This document shows, piece after piece, positions 17,885 to 25,946 of a DNA stretch of 64,000 nucleotides. The DNA is taken from contig NZ_SHLD01000001.1 in NCBI RefSeq assembly GCF_004217615.1, positions 3,100,001 through 3,164,000 of the forward strand. Direction: 5' to 3'. Position 1 is the stretch's first letter, and the number at the start of each line of letters is the position of its first letter. Below the pieces are notes generated by a model. It was given only the letters and a program-made list of their open reading frames with translations, did not search any database and was not told the origin of the DNA. The position numbers and the translations under genes were made by a program. Origin of the DNA: Micromonospora kangleipakensis. Lineage in GTDB: Bacteria; Actinomycetota; Actinomycetes; Mycobacteriales; Micromonosporaceae.

Positions 17885-19639
17885 GTGTCGTTGTTCAGCA
17901 GAGCACGGAGCCAGCAGGGCATCGCCACGGTCGGCGCGGTGCTGCTGGCCTACGGGGTCATGGTCCTGGCCGGCGTCCTCGGCTGGGTGATCCCGTTCGC
18001 GGTCGCCGGGCTGGTCGCCATCGCCGGTGAGTTCGCCCTCGCCACCCGGTTCGCCGCGACCGGCGAGCTGTTGGAGAAGGGCGGGCTCGGGCTGGTCTGG
18101 CGGCAGCTCACCCGGGACCTGTCGGTCGTCCTGCTGACCGTCAGCGCGGTCCGCCCCGGCGTGGGCGCCACCGTCGCGGTCATGCTGCTGCCCGCCGTGC
18201 TCTGGGCCCTCGCGGTCGGCACCGGCGCCCTCGCGGTGCTGGGCGAGCGGCGGGCCGCCGCCCCGGCCCTCACCCGCAACATCGACCTCGACGGGTCGCG
18301 CCGGGTGCCGGCCCCGCCGGCCTGGGCGCGCCGGATCGAGGGCGACCAGCTGCCGCTGCTCAACGTGCTGCTCGTGCCGGCGGCCGTGCTGGCCGCGCTG
18401 ACCGACCGGGTGACCCCGGTGGTGGTCACCGGGCTGGTCACCCTCGCCGTGGGCGCCGCCACTGCGGCGGTGCTGGCGCTGAGCTGGCTGCGCGGCCGGG
18501 GCCGGACGCCGGGAGTGCTGCCGGCGCTGCACGCCTGGCTGGCCCGGGAGCGGCCCGAGGTGGCGCTCTACTTCGCCGGCCCGGCGAAGGACGTCTACCA
18601 GGCCAACATGTGGCTCGCCCCGATCGAGGCGGCCGGGCACCGCGCGGTCGTGCTGCTGCGCAGCGAGGACGCGTTCCGCGAGCTGGCCGACACCCGGCTG
18701 CCGGTGGTCTGCGTACCGTCCGGCGTCGACTTCATGAACCTCGACCTGAGCAGCATCCGGACCGCCCTGTACGCGGCGAACGTCGGCGCCAACATCCACA
18801 TGCTCCGCGAGCCGGGCATGAAGCACGTCTTCGTCGGGCACGGCGACAGCGACAAGCAGGCCAGCGTCAACCCGTACAGCAAGGTGTACGACGAGGTCTG
18901 GGTGGCCGGACCGGCCGGCCGGGAGCGGTACGCCCGGGCCGGGGTGGGCGTGCAGGACCGCGACATCGTGGAGATCGGCCGGCCGCAGCTCGCCGGGGTG
19001 CACACCTTCGGCTCGGCCGAGGCCGACCCCACCTTCACCGTCCTCTACGCCCCCACCTGGGAGGGCTGGCTGGACGACGACCCGTACCACACCTCGCTGG
19101 TGCTGATGGGGGAGCGGATCGTCACCGGGCTGCTCGCCGCCGGCGGCGTGCGGGTGATCTACAAGCCGCACCCGCTGACCGGCACCCGGTCGAAGAAGGC
19201 CGGCGCGGTCCACGACCGGATCGTCGCCCGGATCCGGGCCGCCGGCGGGGACACCGACGCCATCTCGCTGGACGGCACCGCCCACCTGGTGGTCACCGGC
19301 CGCACCCCGGCCCTGTTCGACTGCTTCAACGCCACCGACCTGCTGATCAGCGACGTCTCGAGCGTGGTCTCCGACTTCGTGCAGAGCGAGCGGCCGTACG
19401 TGGTGGCCAACCCGGCCGACCTGCCCGAGGACGAGTTCCGCCGAACGTTCCCCACCGCCCGGGCGGCGTACCTGCTCTCGTCGGACTGCGGCGAGCTGGA
19501 GAAGATCCTCGCCGTCACCCCGGCCGGGGACGACCCGATGACCGAGGCGCGGCGGGAGCTGAAGGAGTACCTGCTCGGACCCGCCGGGGTGAGCCCGATG
19601 GACCGGTTCCGGGCGGAGATCGACCGCCTCTGCGGCTGA
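17885..19639 (+). CDS. Membrane-anchored CDP-glycerol glycerophosphotransferase, TagF/TagB-like
   Basis: It transfers glycerol-phosphate from CDP-glycerol to a lipid-linked acceptor or growing polymer at the inner membrane. Residues 15-205 contain about five hydrophobic segments. Residues 215-580 form the glycerophosphotransferase domain, with KHVFVGHGDSDKQASVNPYS (the catalytic-His loop), VLYAPTWEGW, IYKPHPLTG and the CDP-binding block LISDVSSVVSDFVQSERPYV. Typical TagF and TagB lack this N-terminal membrane bundle, so it is a fused form. GTG 17885 has AGGGAG upstream. It is transcribed alone between two hairpins. Its presence implies glycerol-phosphate units in the local surface glycan. Confidence 0.87.
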   Translation: MSLFSRARSQQGIATVGAVLLAYGVMVLAGVLGWVIPFAVAGLVAIAGEFALATRFAATGELLEKGGLGLVWRQLTRDLSVVLLTVSAVRPGVGATVAVMLLPAVLWALAVGTGALAVLGERRAAAPALTRNIDLDGSRRVPAPPAWARRIEGDQLPLLNVLLVPAAVLAALTDRVTPVVVTGLVTLAVGAATAAVLALSWLRGRGRTPGVLPALHAWLARERPEVALYFAGPAKDVYQANMWLAPIEAAGHRAVVLLRSEDAFRELADTRLPVVCVPSGVDFMNLDLSSIRTALYAANVGANIHMLREPGMKHVFVGHGDSDKQASVNPYSKVYDEVWVAGPAGRERYARAGVGVQDRDIVEIGRPQLAGVHTFGSAEADPTFTVLYAPTWEGWLDDDPYHTSLVLMGERIVTGLLAAGGVRVIYKPHPLTGTRSKKAGAVHDRIVARIRAAGGDTDAISLDGTAHLVVTGRTPALFDCFNATDLLISDVSSVVSDFVQSERPYVVANPADLPEDEFRRTFPTARAAYLLSSDCGELEKILAVTPAGDDPMTEARRELKEYLLGPAGVSPMDRFRAEIDRLCG

Positions 19640-19655
19640 CCCCGCGTACGCGGAA

Positions 19656-19689
19656 ACAGGGGGCGACGGCGGCGGCCGTCGCCCCCTGT
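19656..19689. terminator. Bidirectional hairpin terminator
   Basis: A perfect 15-bp stem (19656-19670 with 19675-19689) and GGCG loop sit between the convergent glycerophosphotransferase and acetyltransferase genes. Confidence 0.8.
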
Positions 19690-19696
19690 CGCGTGC

Positions 19697-20236
19697 TCAG
19701 CCCCGCTGCGGCGGGTTGTCGACGTCCCGGGAGATGACCTCGCCCCGCTCGTCGACCCAGCCCTTCGGCCGCGCCGGGTTGCCGGCCACCAGCTGGTACG
19801 GCTGGACGTCCTTCGTCACCACCGAGCCGGCGGCGATCATCGCGAACTCGCCGACCTCGATCCCGCAGACCAGGGTGGCGTTGGCGCCGATCGAGGCGCC
19901 CCGCCGGACCAGCGTCGGGGTGATCTTCCAGTCCGGGTTCTGGGCGCGCGGGCGGAAGTCGTTGGTGAAGACCGCGCACGGGCCGACGAAGACCTCGTCC
20001 TCGATGGTGACGCCCTGGTAGACGGAGACGTTGTTCTGGATCTTCACCAGGTCGCCGACCGTGACGCCGGCGTCGACGTACACGTTGCGCCCGATGACGC
20101 AGCCGGCGCCGACCTGCGCGGTCGAGCGGATGTGGGCCAGGTGCCAGACCTTGGTGCCGTCGCCGACCTTGGCGCCCACCTCCACGTCGGCCGTCGGGTG
20201 GACGAAGACAGGGGACCGGTCGTTGGTGTCAGTCAT
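19697..20236 (-). CDS. WbpD/WlbB-like UDP-amino-sugar N-acetyltransferase
   Basis: A 179-residue left-handed beta-helix acetyltransferase. Hexapeptide repeats run from FVHPTADVEVGAKVGDGTKV through VGAGCVIGRNVYVDAGVTVG and VKIQNNVSVYQGVTIEDEVF, with the catalytic loop FTNDFRPRA and end motif AAGSVVTKDV. The block GTKVWHLAHI is characteristic of WbpD/WlbB/FdtC enzymes, which acetylate a UDP-3-amino sugar using acetyl-CoA. No aminotransferase partner is in view. It probably supplies an N-acetylated sugar to the neighbouring glycan. An isolated TATGCT -10-like element at 20384-20389 is possible, but no -35 is convincing. Confidence 0.87.
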   Translation of the reverse strand: MTDTNDRSPVFVHPTADVEVGAKVGDGTKVWHLAHIRSTAQVGAGCVIGRNVYVDAGVTVGDLVKIQNNVSVYQGVTIEDEVFVGPCAVFTNDFRPRAQNPDWKITPTLVRRGASIGANATLVCGIEVGEFAMIAAGSVVTKDVQPYQLVAGNPARPKGWVDERGEVISRDVDNPPQRG

Positions 20237-20398
20237 CCTTCAACTCGCATCGTCGCAGGGCGCGTCGTCGCGCCGTCGGTGCCGTGTCGGGACCGCGCCG
20301 GCTGACCGCCGCGGCCCGCGCGGGCCAGGACCGCCCGGCCGCCCCGGGCTCTCGGTGCCGAGGCCGGGGCACGGGCTCGGCGTAGCATAACGAGCCCG

Positions 20399-20737
20399 TC
20401 AGCCAAGCAGCGCCGCCACCGCGTCGGCGGCCGGCGTGTCCGCCGGCAACGCCTCCGCCGCCACCACCGCGTCCACCGGCAGCACGCCGTAGAGGTGCGG
20501 GAAGAGCGCTCCGCCCCGGGACGGCTCCCAGCGCAGCGCGCCGCCCAGCCGGTCCGGGTCGACGGTGAGCAGCGTCAGCCCGGTGACCCCGCCGAACACC
20601 CGGCGGGCGGTCTCCACCACCTGGTCCGCCCCGGAGAGGTGGATGTACCCGTCCTGGTGGTCCATCGCGGTGCCGCTGAAGTGCCCCGCGCCGCGGGCCT
20701 GGTCCCACTCGTCGGTCGACAGAATCTTGTAGATCAT
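20399..20737 (-). CDS. DUF952 family protein
   Basis: A 112-residue protein with the DUF952 pattern: IYKILSTDEWDQARGAGHF at the start, AMDHQDGYIHLSGADQV near residue 28, then LLTVDPDRLGGALRWE and FPHLYGVLPVDAVV. The biochemical function of the family is unknown. The start is probably ATG 20737 because a TAGGCT box ends six bases upstream and there is no ribosome site, which suggests a leaderless message; GTG 20740 is adjacent and in frame. Confidence 0.87.
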   Translation of the reverse strand: MIYKILSTDEWDQARGAGHFSGTAMDHQDGYIHLSGADQVVETARRVFGGVTGLTLLTVDPDRLGGALRWEPSRGGALFPHLYGVLPVDAVVAAEALPADTPAADAVAALLG

Positions 20738-20743
20738 CACTGC

Positions 20744-20749
20744 AGCCTA
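20744..20749 (-). promoter_or_regulatory. -10 element of a probable leaderless transcript
   Basis: On the minus strand TAGGCT is followed by six bases and then ATG at 20737. Confidence 0.5.
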
Positions 20750-20839
20750 GGGCGGGCGCGACGGTGCGTTCACCGGTACCGCCCCGACCGGGCCCGCCCA
20801 GCCGGCATGCTCGGATGCGACAGGTGCGGAGGGATGGCG

Positions 20840-21151
20840 ATGACGAGCTACGACGAGGACTGGACCGACGGCCAGCGGGCCGTCTACGACGAGTGCCACC
20901 AGGCCGGCACCGAGTGGGCCGGCGACCCGGCCACCCCCAGTGAGGACGTGCAGCACGTGATCAACCTGGCGGAGGCGGACGACGACACCTTCGGCGACGC
21001 GGAGACCGACTTTCCGCCGCTGGTCGACGCCGTGACCCAGGCCACCGGGGTGAATGTGACCAGCGTGCCCGCCAGCCACCACGATCCCGGCTTCCGGGGC
21101 TTCGTCGACGGGGTCCGGGACGCCACCGCCGACGAGGTCTTCGGGCTCTGA
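20840..21151 (+). CDS. Small acidic hypothetical protein
   Basis: A 103-residue, strongly acidic, soluble protein. It starts TSYDEDWTDGQRAVYDECHQ and contains AEADDDTFGDAETDFPPLVD, with no signal peptide or membrane segment. Codon use fits a real gene. ATG 20840 is preferred because GGAGGG lies six bases upstream; ATG 20834 is also in frame. I do not recognise a family. Confidence 0.7.
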   Translation: MTSYDEDWTDGQRAVYDECHQAGTEWAGDPATPSEDVQHVINLAEADDDTFGDAETDFPPLVDAVTQATGVNVTSVPASHHDPGFRGFVDGVRDATADEVFGL

Positions 21152-21259
21152 CCCGGGGGGTGCTCCCCGGGCCGTCGCCGGCCAGGGTGCCCAGACTCCC
21201 GCCGCGCGGGCCCGTCTGCCACCATTCGTGGGCAGCACGTCGAGGGGTTGGGGGCACGG

Positions 21260-21916
21260 GTGCGGATCCTCCTGGTCGAGGACGACCGTCGGGTGGCCGC
21301 CGCCCTGTCGTCCGCGCTCACCCGACGCGGGTACGAGGTGGAACACGCGGCCACCGTCGCCGCCGCGCTCTCCGCCGCCCCCTGCGACCTGGTGCTGCTC
21401 GACCTGACCCTGCCCGACGGCGACGGCACCGACCTGTGCCGGGAGCTGCGCCGGCGCAGCAGCACGCTCGGCATCATCGCGGTGACCGCCCGCGGCGAGG
21501 AACGCGACCGGGTGCTCGGCCTGCGGCTCGGCGCGGACGACTACGTGGTCAAGCCGTTCTCGATGGTGGAGCTGCAGGCCCGGATCGAGGCGGTGCTGCG
21601 CCGGGCGGCCCACACCGCCCCGGAGCGGAACCTGATCGAGGTTGGCGTGATCCGCATCGACGTGGGCGGGCGGACGGTGAGCGTGGCCGGTCGACCGGTC
21701 GCCCTCACCCGCAAGGAGTTCGACATCCTGGTCTCCCTCGCCCGGCAGCCCGGGGTGGCCGTCCCCCGGGACCGGATCCTGCTCGACGTCTGGGGCACCA
21801 CCTGGGCCGACCGGCACACCGTGGAGGTGCACGTCGGCTCGCTGCGCGGCAAGCTCGGCGACCCGACCCTGGTGGAGACGGTCCGTGGGGTCGGCTACCG
21901 GCTCCGCGGCGAGTGA
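21260..21916 (+). CDS. OmpR/PhoB-family response regulator
   Basis: A 218-residue DNA-binding response regulator. The receiver domain (about 1-115) shows the acidic pair at residues 8-9 (LLVEDDRRV), the phosphorylation site Asp48 in LVLLDLTLPD, and DDYVVKPF with the conserved Lys. The winged-helix domain follows with LTRKEFDILVSLARQPG and HTVEVHVGSLRGKLG. GTG 21260 has a GGGGG stretch upstream; TTG 21248 is a less likely start. The cognate kinase begins nine bases after its stop, so the two form one operon. Confidence 0.92.
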   Translation: MRILLVEDDRRVAAALSSALTRRGYEVEHAATVAAALSAAPCDLVLLDLTLPDGDGTDLCRELRRRSSTLGIIAVTARGEERDRVLGLRLGADDYVVKPFSMVELQARIEAVLRRAAHTAPERNLIEVGVIRIDVGGRTVSVAGRPVALTRKEFDILVSLARQPGVAVPRDRILLDVWGTTWADRHTVEVHVGSLRGKLGDPTLVETVRGVGYRLRGE

Positions 21917-21925
21917 GGAGGCCGG

Positions 21926-23365
21926 GTGCGTCGTCGGCTGGTGATCAGCTACCTGCTGCTGATGGTGCTGGTGCTCCTGGCGCTGGAGACGCCGCTGGCG
22001 GCCACCCTGGCCAGCCGCGAGACCGACCGGGTCCGCGCGGACCGGCTCGCCGACGCCACCCGCTTCGCCTCGCTGGCCGGTCCGGCGCTGCGCGGCGGGG
22101 GACCCGGCCCGCTCGACGGTGAGCTGGGCGCCTATGACGAGCTGTACGGCATCGGCGCGGCGGTGGTCGACCGGGACGGCCGCACGGTGGTCGCCTCCAC
22201 GAGCTGGCGACCCGGCCACGGCACCGCGTCGGCGCTGGACACCGCGCTCTCCGGGCAGCAGTTCAGCGGGCCCGAGTCGGTGTGGCCCTGGGCGGACGGG
22301 CCGGTGGTGGTGGCGGTCCCGATCAACGACGGCGGCGAGGTGCTGGGGGCGGTGGTGACCGCCACCCCGGTCGACCGGGTCCGGCGTACCGTCACCTCCT
22401 GGTGGCTGCTGCTCGCCGGGATGGGCCTGCTCGCGGTGCTGGCCTGCGTCTCCACCGCGTTCGGGCTGGCCGGCTGGGTGCTGCGCCCGGTCACCGAGCT
22501 GGACGCGGTGACCCACGAGATCGCCGAGGGCGACCGGGGCGCCCGGGTGCGCCCGCGGCTGGGCCCGCCGGAGCTGCGCCGGCTCGCGGCCAGCTTCAAC
22601 AACATGGCCGACGCGGTCTCCGACGTGATGGACCGGCAGCGCGCCTTCGTCGCGCACGCCAGCCACCAGCTGCGCAACCCGCTGACCGCGCTGCGGCTGC
22701 GGGTGGAGGAGCTCGGGCCGAGCCTCACCGACCCGGACGGCCGCGCCGAGCACCGCCTGGCGCTGGAGGAGACCGACCGGCTGGCCCGGGTGCTCGACGC
22801 GCTGCTCACCCTGGCCCGGGCGGAACGCGAGGAGAACCAGCGGGTCACCGTGGACGCCGCCGAGCTGGCCGCCTCCCGGGTGACCGCCTGGCAGCCGCTG
22901 GCCCGGCACCGGTCGGTCGCCCTCCGGCTGGTCACCGTCGACGCCCCCGCGTACGCCCGGACCGTCCCCACCGCCATCGACCAGGCGCTCGACGCGTTGA
23001 TCGACAACGCGGTGAAGTTCAGCGGCGCCGGGGGAGAGGTGACGGTGAGCGTCCGCCCGGCCGACGGGGGCACCGCCCTGGAGGTGCGGGACACCGGCCC
23101 GGGCATGACCGCGAGCCAGCTCGACCAGGCCACCGAGCGGTTCTGGCGGGCCCCGGACGTGCAGAACGTCGACGGCGCCGGGCTGGGGCTCACCATCGTC
23201 GCGGTGCTGGTGGACGCCTCGGACGGCCGGCTCACCATGCGCCAGGGGGAGCCCCGGGGGCTGGTCGCGGAGCTGTGGTTCCCGGCCCCGGAGGAGGTCG
23301 GCGTCGACGAGGTGGGCGCGGCCGGGGCCGGGTCCGCCGAGCCGGTCGGCTCCGACGCCGGTTAA
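21926..23365 (+). CDS. Membrane sensor histidine kinase
   Basis: A 479-residue sensor kinase. A first helix (LVISYLLLMVLVLLALETPL) and a second (WWLLLAGMGLLAVLACVSTAF, about 155-180) bracket a 130-residue extracytoplasmic sensor region. A HAMP segment follows (LRPVTELDAVTHEIAEGDRG), then the phospho-acceptor His247 in HASHQLRNPL, the N box (ALIDNAVKFS), G1 (DTGPGM) and G2 (GAGLGLTI). The end is Glu/Gly/Ala-rich. It phosphorylates the regulator encoded just upstream. Its stop shares bases TTAA (23362-23365) with the stop of the convergent TAXI lipoprotein gene. Confidence 0.92.
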   Translation: MRRRLVISYLLLMVLVLLALETPLAATLASRETDRVRADRLADATRFASLAGPALRGGGPGPLDGELGAYDELYGIGAAVVDRDGRTVVASTSWRPGHGTASALDTALSGQQFSGPESVWPWADGPVVVAVPINDGGEVLGAVVTATPVDRVRRTVTSWWLLLAGMGLLAVLACVSTAFGLAGWVLRPVTELDAVTHEIAEGDRGARVRPRLGPPELRRLAASFNNMADAVSDVMDRQRAFVAHASHQLRNPLTALRLRVEELGPSLTDPDGRAEHRLALEETDRLARVLDALLTLARAEREENQRVTVDAAELAASRVTAWQPLARHRSVALRLVTVDAPAYARTVPTAIDQALDALIDNAVKFSGAGGEVTVSVRPADGGTALEVRDTGPGMTASQLDQATERFWRAPDVQNVDGAGLGLTIVAVLVDASDGRLTMRQGEPRGLVAELWFPAPEEVGVDEVGAAGAGSAEPVGSDAG

Positions 23366-24330
23366 GGCTTGCTCGACCGGTACCAGGCGGCGGCGCCGGG
23401 ATGCAGCGGCAGCGGGGTGGTGGCGATCGCCGAGCGGGGGCTCATCCGGCCGGCCGCCGGGTGGGCGGCGGCCAGCTCCGCCCGGCGCTCCATCAGCAGC
23501 CGGGTCACCTCGCGGACCAGCGCCTCGGGCAGGTCGGCGCGGACGATCAGGTAGTTCGGGTTCGCCACCGTGCTGACCGGCGGCACCCCGTACACCGACC
23601 GGGGGACGTCCCGGGTCACGTAGACCTGCCCGTACCCGCGGCGCAGCGGCTCGGTCCACTCCCCTAGGTCGACGATCCGGACGGCGGTGGCCGCGGCCAG
23701 CTCCTCGACGGCGCGTACCGGCAGGCCGCCGGAGAAGAAGAAGGCGTCGATCCGGCCGGCGCGCAGCGCGGCGACCGAGTCGTCCAGGCCCAGGTGCTCC
23801 TGCCGGACCTCGTCGCCGCCGAGCCGGGCCACGTCCAGCAGCCGGGTGGCGGTGACCTCGGTGCCGGAGCCCTCCGCGCCCACCGAGACCCGCCGCCCGC
23901 GCAGGTCGGCCAGCGTCCGCACCGGCGCCCCGGCGGTGGTGACCAGGTGCAGCAGGTCGTCGTAGACCCGGGCCACGGCGAGCACGCCGGGCTGCTCCGG
24001 CGGCGCGGTCGGCAGCACGTCGGCCTGGCTGAAGCCCAGTTCGGCCTGGCCGGACCCGACCAGCCGGACGTTCTGCGCGGAGGCGGCGGTGACCACCACG
24101 CTGGCCCGCACCCCGGGCAGCTCCCGGTTGAGCACAGCCGCCAGCGACTGCCCGAAGGCGTGGTAGACCGCGGTCGGGCTGCCCGTCGCGATCCGGATCC
24201 GCACCGGCTCGGCGCGCTCGTCCCGGCACCCGCCGACCCCGGCCAGCGCGGTCACCAACATCAGCACCATCAGCGGCGCGGCGGCCCGGCGCGGACCGCG
24301 GACAGACCAGCTACGGCTCACGGGCTGCAC
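23362..24330 (-). CDS. TAXI-type TRAP solute-binding lipoprotein
   Basis: A 322-residue extracytoplasmic binding protein. A signal segment (APLMVLMLVTALAGVGGC) ends in the lipobox LAGVGGC, so it is probably lipid-anchored. The mature part matches the TAXI family: IRIATGSPTAVYHAFGQSLA, VTAASAQNVRLVGSGQAELG, a second-lobe block RVSVGAEGSGTEVTATRLL, and AFFFSGGLP. TAXI proteins normally feed a fused TRAP permease, but none is nearby. Its tail-to-tail contact with a sensor kinase suggests it could present a ligand to that kinase; this is inference. The start is GTG 24330. Confidence 0.85.
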   Translation of the reverse strand: MQPVSRSWSVRGPRRAAAPLMVLMLVTALAGVGGCRDERAEPVRIRIATGSPTAVYHAFGQSLAAVLNRELPGVRASVVVTAASAQNVRLVGSGQAELGFSQADVLPTAPPEQPGVLAVARVYDDLLHLVTTAGAPVRTLADLRGRRVSVGAEGSGTEVTATRLLDVARLGGDEVRQEHLGLDDSVAALRAGRIDAFFFSGGLPVRAVEELAAATAVRIVDLGEWTEPLRRGYGQVYVTRDVPRSVYGVPPVSTVANPNYLIVRADLPEALVREVTRLLMERRAELAAAHPAAGRMSPRSAIATTPLPLHPGAAAWYRSSKP

Positions 24331-24369
24331 TGTGCGCCGTGCACGCCGCCGCGCGCAAGCCCGGCCGGG

Positions 24370-25032
24370 TCAGCAGGCGGGGCCGAGGGTGACGCTGTCC
24401 AGGATCCGGTCCCGGTGCGGGCCGTGCGCGACGCTCACCACGAAGCAGCCGGCGCCCGGCCGGAGCAGCGCCGGGACGTCCAGCAGGGCGGCGCCGCGGA
24501 CCAGCACCGCCGCCAGCTCCCGGTCGGTCAGCCGGACACCGAGGATGTGCCGGCGGACGTGCCGGCCGCCGGCCAGCAGCGCCGAGCGCCAGGCCGCGGC
24601 GGCCAGCCGGGGACGCCACACCCGCCGGGCGGTGGACGCGCCGGGCACCGGCCCGCCGAGCAGTTCCCGGCGGCCCTGCCGCCAGCCGGCCTCCAGCAGC
24701 GTCGCGTACGCCGACCGGTGCTCCCGGGGCACGTACAGCCGGTGCAGCTCGTACCGGCGGCGCAGGCCGCCGGTGGTCAGCTCGTGCTCCACCGGCACGT
24801 CGAGCCGGCCGAGCAGCTGCCGCATCCGGTGCGCCGCGTCCTCCCGGTTGAACTCGGCGACCCCGCCCCGGTACGTCACGACGGTCGGGCGGCGGCCGTC
24901 GGTGGCCGGCGGCGGGGTGCAACGGACCAGGCAGGCGACCTCGAACGCGTCGGTCAGGGTCAGCCAGTCCAGTGGTGGCGGTGTCGACGGCAGGCGGGGC
25001 CGGTCGAGCAGGGTGGTGGGTTCGAGGGCCAT
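24370..25032 (-). CDS. Hypothetical protein
   Basis: A 220-residue soluble protein with no signal peptide or membrane helix. It begins LEPTTLLDRPRLPSTPPPLD and contains EFNREDAAHRMRQLLGRLDV, LHRLYVPREHRSAYATLLEA and, near the end, CFVVSVAHGPHRDRIL. The strong ribosome site AAGGAGCGG before the ATG and GC-rich third positions support a real gene. I do not recognise a family. It lies 94 bases downstream of yaaA on the same strand. Confidence 0.68.
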   Translation of the reverse strand: MALEPTTLLDRPRLPSTPPPLDWLTLTDAFEVACLVRCTPPPATDGRRPTVVTYRGGVAEFNREDAAHRMRQLLGRLDVPVEHELTTGGLRRRYELHRLYVPREHRSAYATLLEAGWRQGRRELLGGPVPGASTARRVWRPRLAAAAWRSALLAGGRHVRRHILGVRLTDRELAAVLVRGAALLDVPALLRPGAGCFVVSVAHGPHRDRILDSVTLGPAC

Positions 25033-25126
25033 CGGACCGCTCCTTGTCGGCGTCGGGTCCCCTAACCGTGGCCCGGTCGCGGGTGCGGCGAAACCGGTCC
25101 GCGCCAGCCTTGAGCAAAACTTGCGG

Positions 25127-25924
25127 CTACAGCTCCGTCACCACCACGTCGAGCTGGCGCGGTCGGCCGGCCGCGACGGGCTGCTCCTCGACCGTGTACT
25201 TGAGGTCCCGTAGCGCGCCGACCAGGCTGTCGGCGGTCCGCGGCCGGACCCCGGCGGTGAGCAGGTCCCGGACCAGGCGACCCTTCGTCGCCTTGTTGAA
25301 GTGGCTGACCACCGCGCGGGTCGGCACCCCGTCGACCGTCCGCTCGTGCAGCACCCGGACGGTCACCGTCCGGTCGGCCAGCTCGCCCCGCGGGGCCCAG
25401 GTCGCCGCGTACGCCCCGGAACGCAGGTCCAGCACCGGACCCGCCCCGGCGGCCGCCGACATCGCCGGGCCCAGCGCCCGCCGCCAGTACGCCGACAACG
25501 CGCCGACCCCGGGCAGCCGCGCCCCGACCGGGCACCGGTACGGCGGGATCCGGTCGGTGAGCCGGACGGCGCCCCACAGGCCGGAGCTGATCAGCACCGA
25601 CCGGCGGGCGGCCCGCTCCGCCGCGGGCGGCAGCGTGGCCAGGTCGAGCGCCTCGTAGAGCACCCCGGTGTAGATCCGGCCGGCCGGCGCGGTGGCCGCC
25701 TCCCGCAGCCGGGCGTTGCGGCGCAGCTCGCCGCGCTGCCCCTCGCTGAGGCCGAGCGCCGCCCGGGCCGCCGCCTCGTCCGGGCCGGCGCAGAGCGCCA
25801 CCAGGGCGGTCAGCACCTCCTCCCGGGCTTCGGTGAGCTCCGGCAGGGAGAGCCGGGACGGGTCGAGCCGCCGGCCGGTGCCGGCGTCGGCCTTCCCCTC
25901 CGAGGGCGGCAGCAGGATCAGCAC
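25127..25924 (-). CDS. yaaA: YaaA family (peroxide stress) protein
   Basis: A 265-residue YaaA/DUF328 protein. It has the N-terminal LILLPPSEGKADAGTGRRLD, the central GRIYTGVLYEALDLATL and VLISSGLWGAVRLTDRIPPY, and near the end AVVSHFNKATKGRLVRDLL, all diagnostic of the family. In E. coli YaaA limits iron-driven damage under peroxide stress; the role here is inferred. The GTG start at 25924 lies six bases after a TACGCT box in the 22-base gap to the upstream gene, so it may have its own leaderless promoter. Confidence 0.88.
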   Translation of the reverse strand: MLILLPPSEGKADAGTGRRLDPSRLSLPELTEAREEVLTALVALCAGPDEAAARAALGLSEGQRGELRRNARLREAATAPAGRIYTGVLYEALDLATLPPAAERAARRSVLISSGLWGAVRLTDRIPPYRCPVGARLPGVGALSAYWRRALGPAMSAAAGAGPVLDLRSGAYAATWAPRGELADRTVTVRVLHERTVDGVPTRAVVSHFNKATKGRLVRDLLTAGVRPRTADSLVGALRDLKYTVEEQPVAAGRPRQLDVVVTEL

Positions 25925-25930
25925 CGGGTC

Positions 25931-25936
25931 AGCGTA
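25931..25936 (-). promoter_or_regulatory. -10 element of a probable leaderless transcript
   Basis: On the minus strand TACGCT is followed by six bases and the GTG of yaaA, the same spacing as at glgC. Confidence 0.45.
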
Positions 25937-25946
25937 CGGCCCGGGC

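Noticed and set aside
20384..20406. TTGGCT with TATGCT as a full promoter for the acetyltransferase
   Set aside because: The spacing between the two boxes is only 11 bases, too short for a -35/-10 pair; at most the -10 is real.
20747..24229. A 1160-codon open frame on the minus strand
   Set aside because: It runs antisense through the response regulator and kinase and part of the TAXI gene. Its product is Arg/Gly/His/Pro-rich noise typical of the opposite strand of GC-rich genes.
23362..24330. TAXI protein as part of a TRAP transporter operon
   Set aside because: No TRAP permease gene lies on either side; the neighbours are a sensor kinase and an unrelated hypothetical gene.
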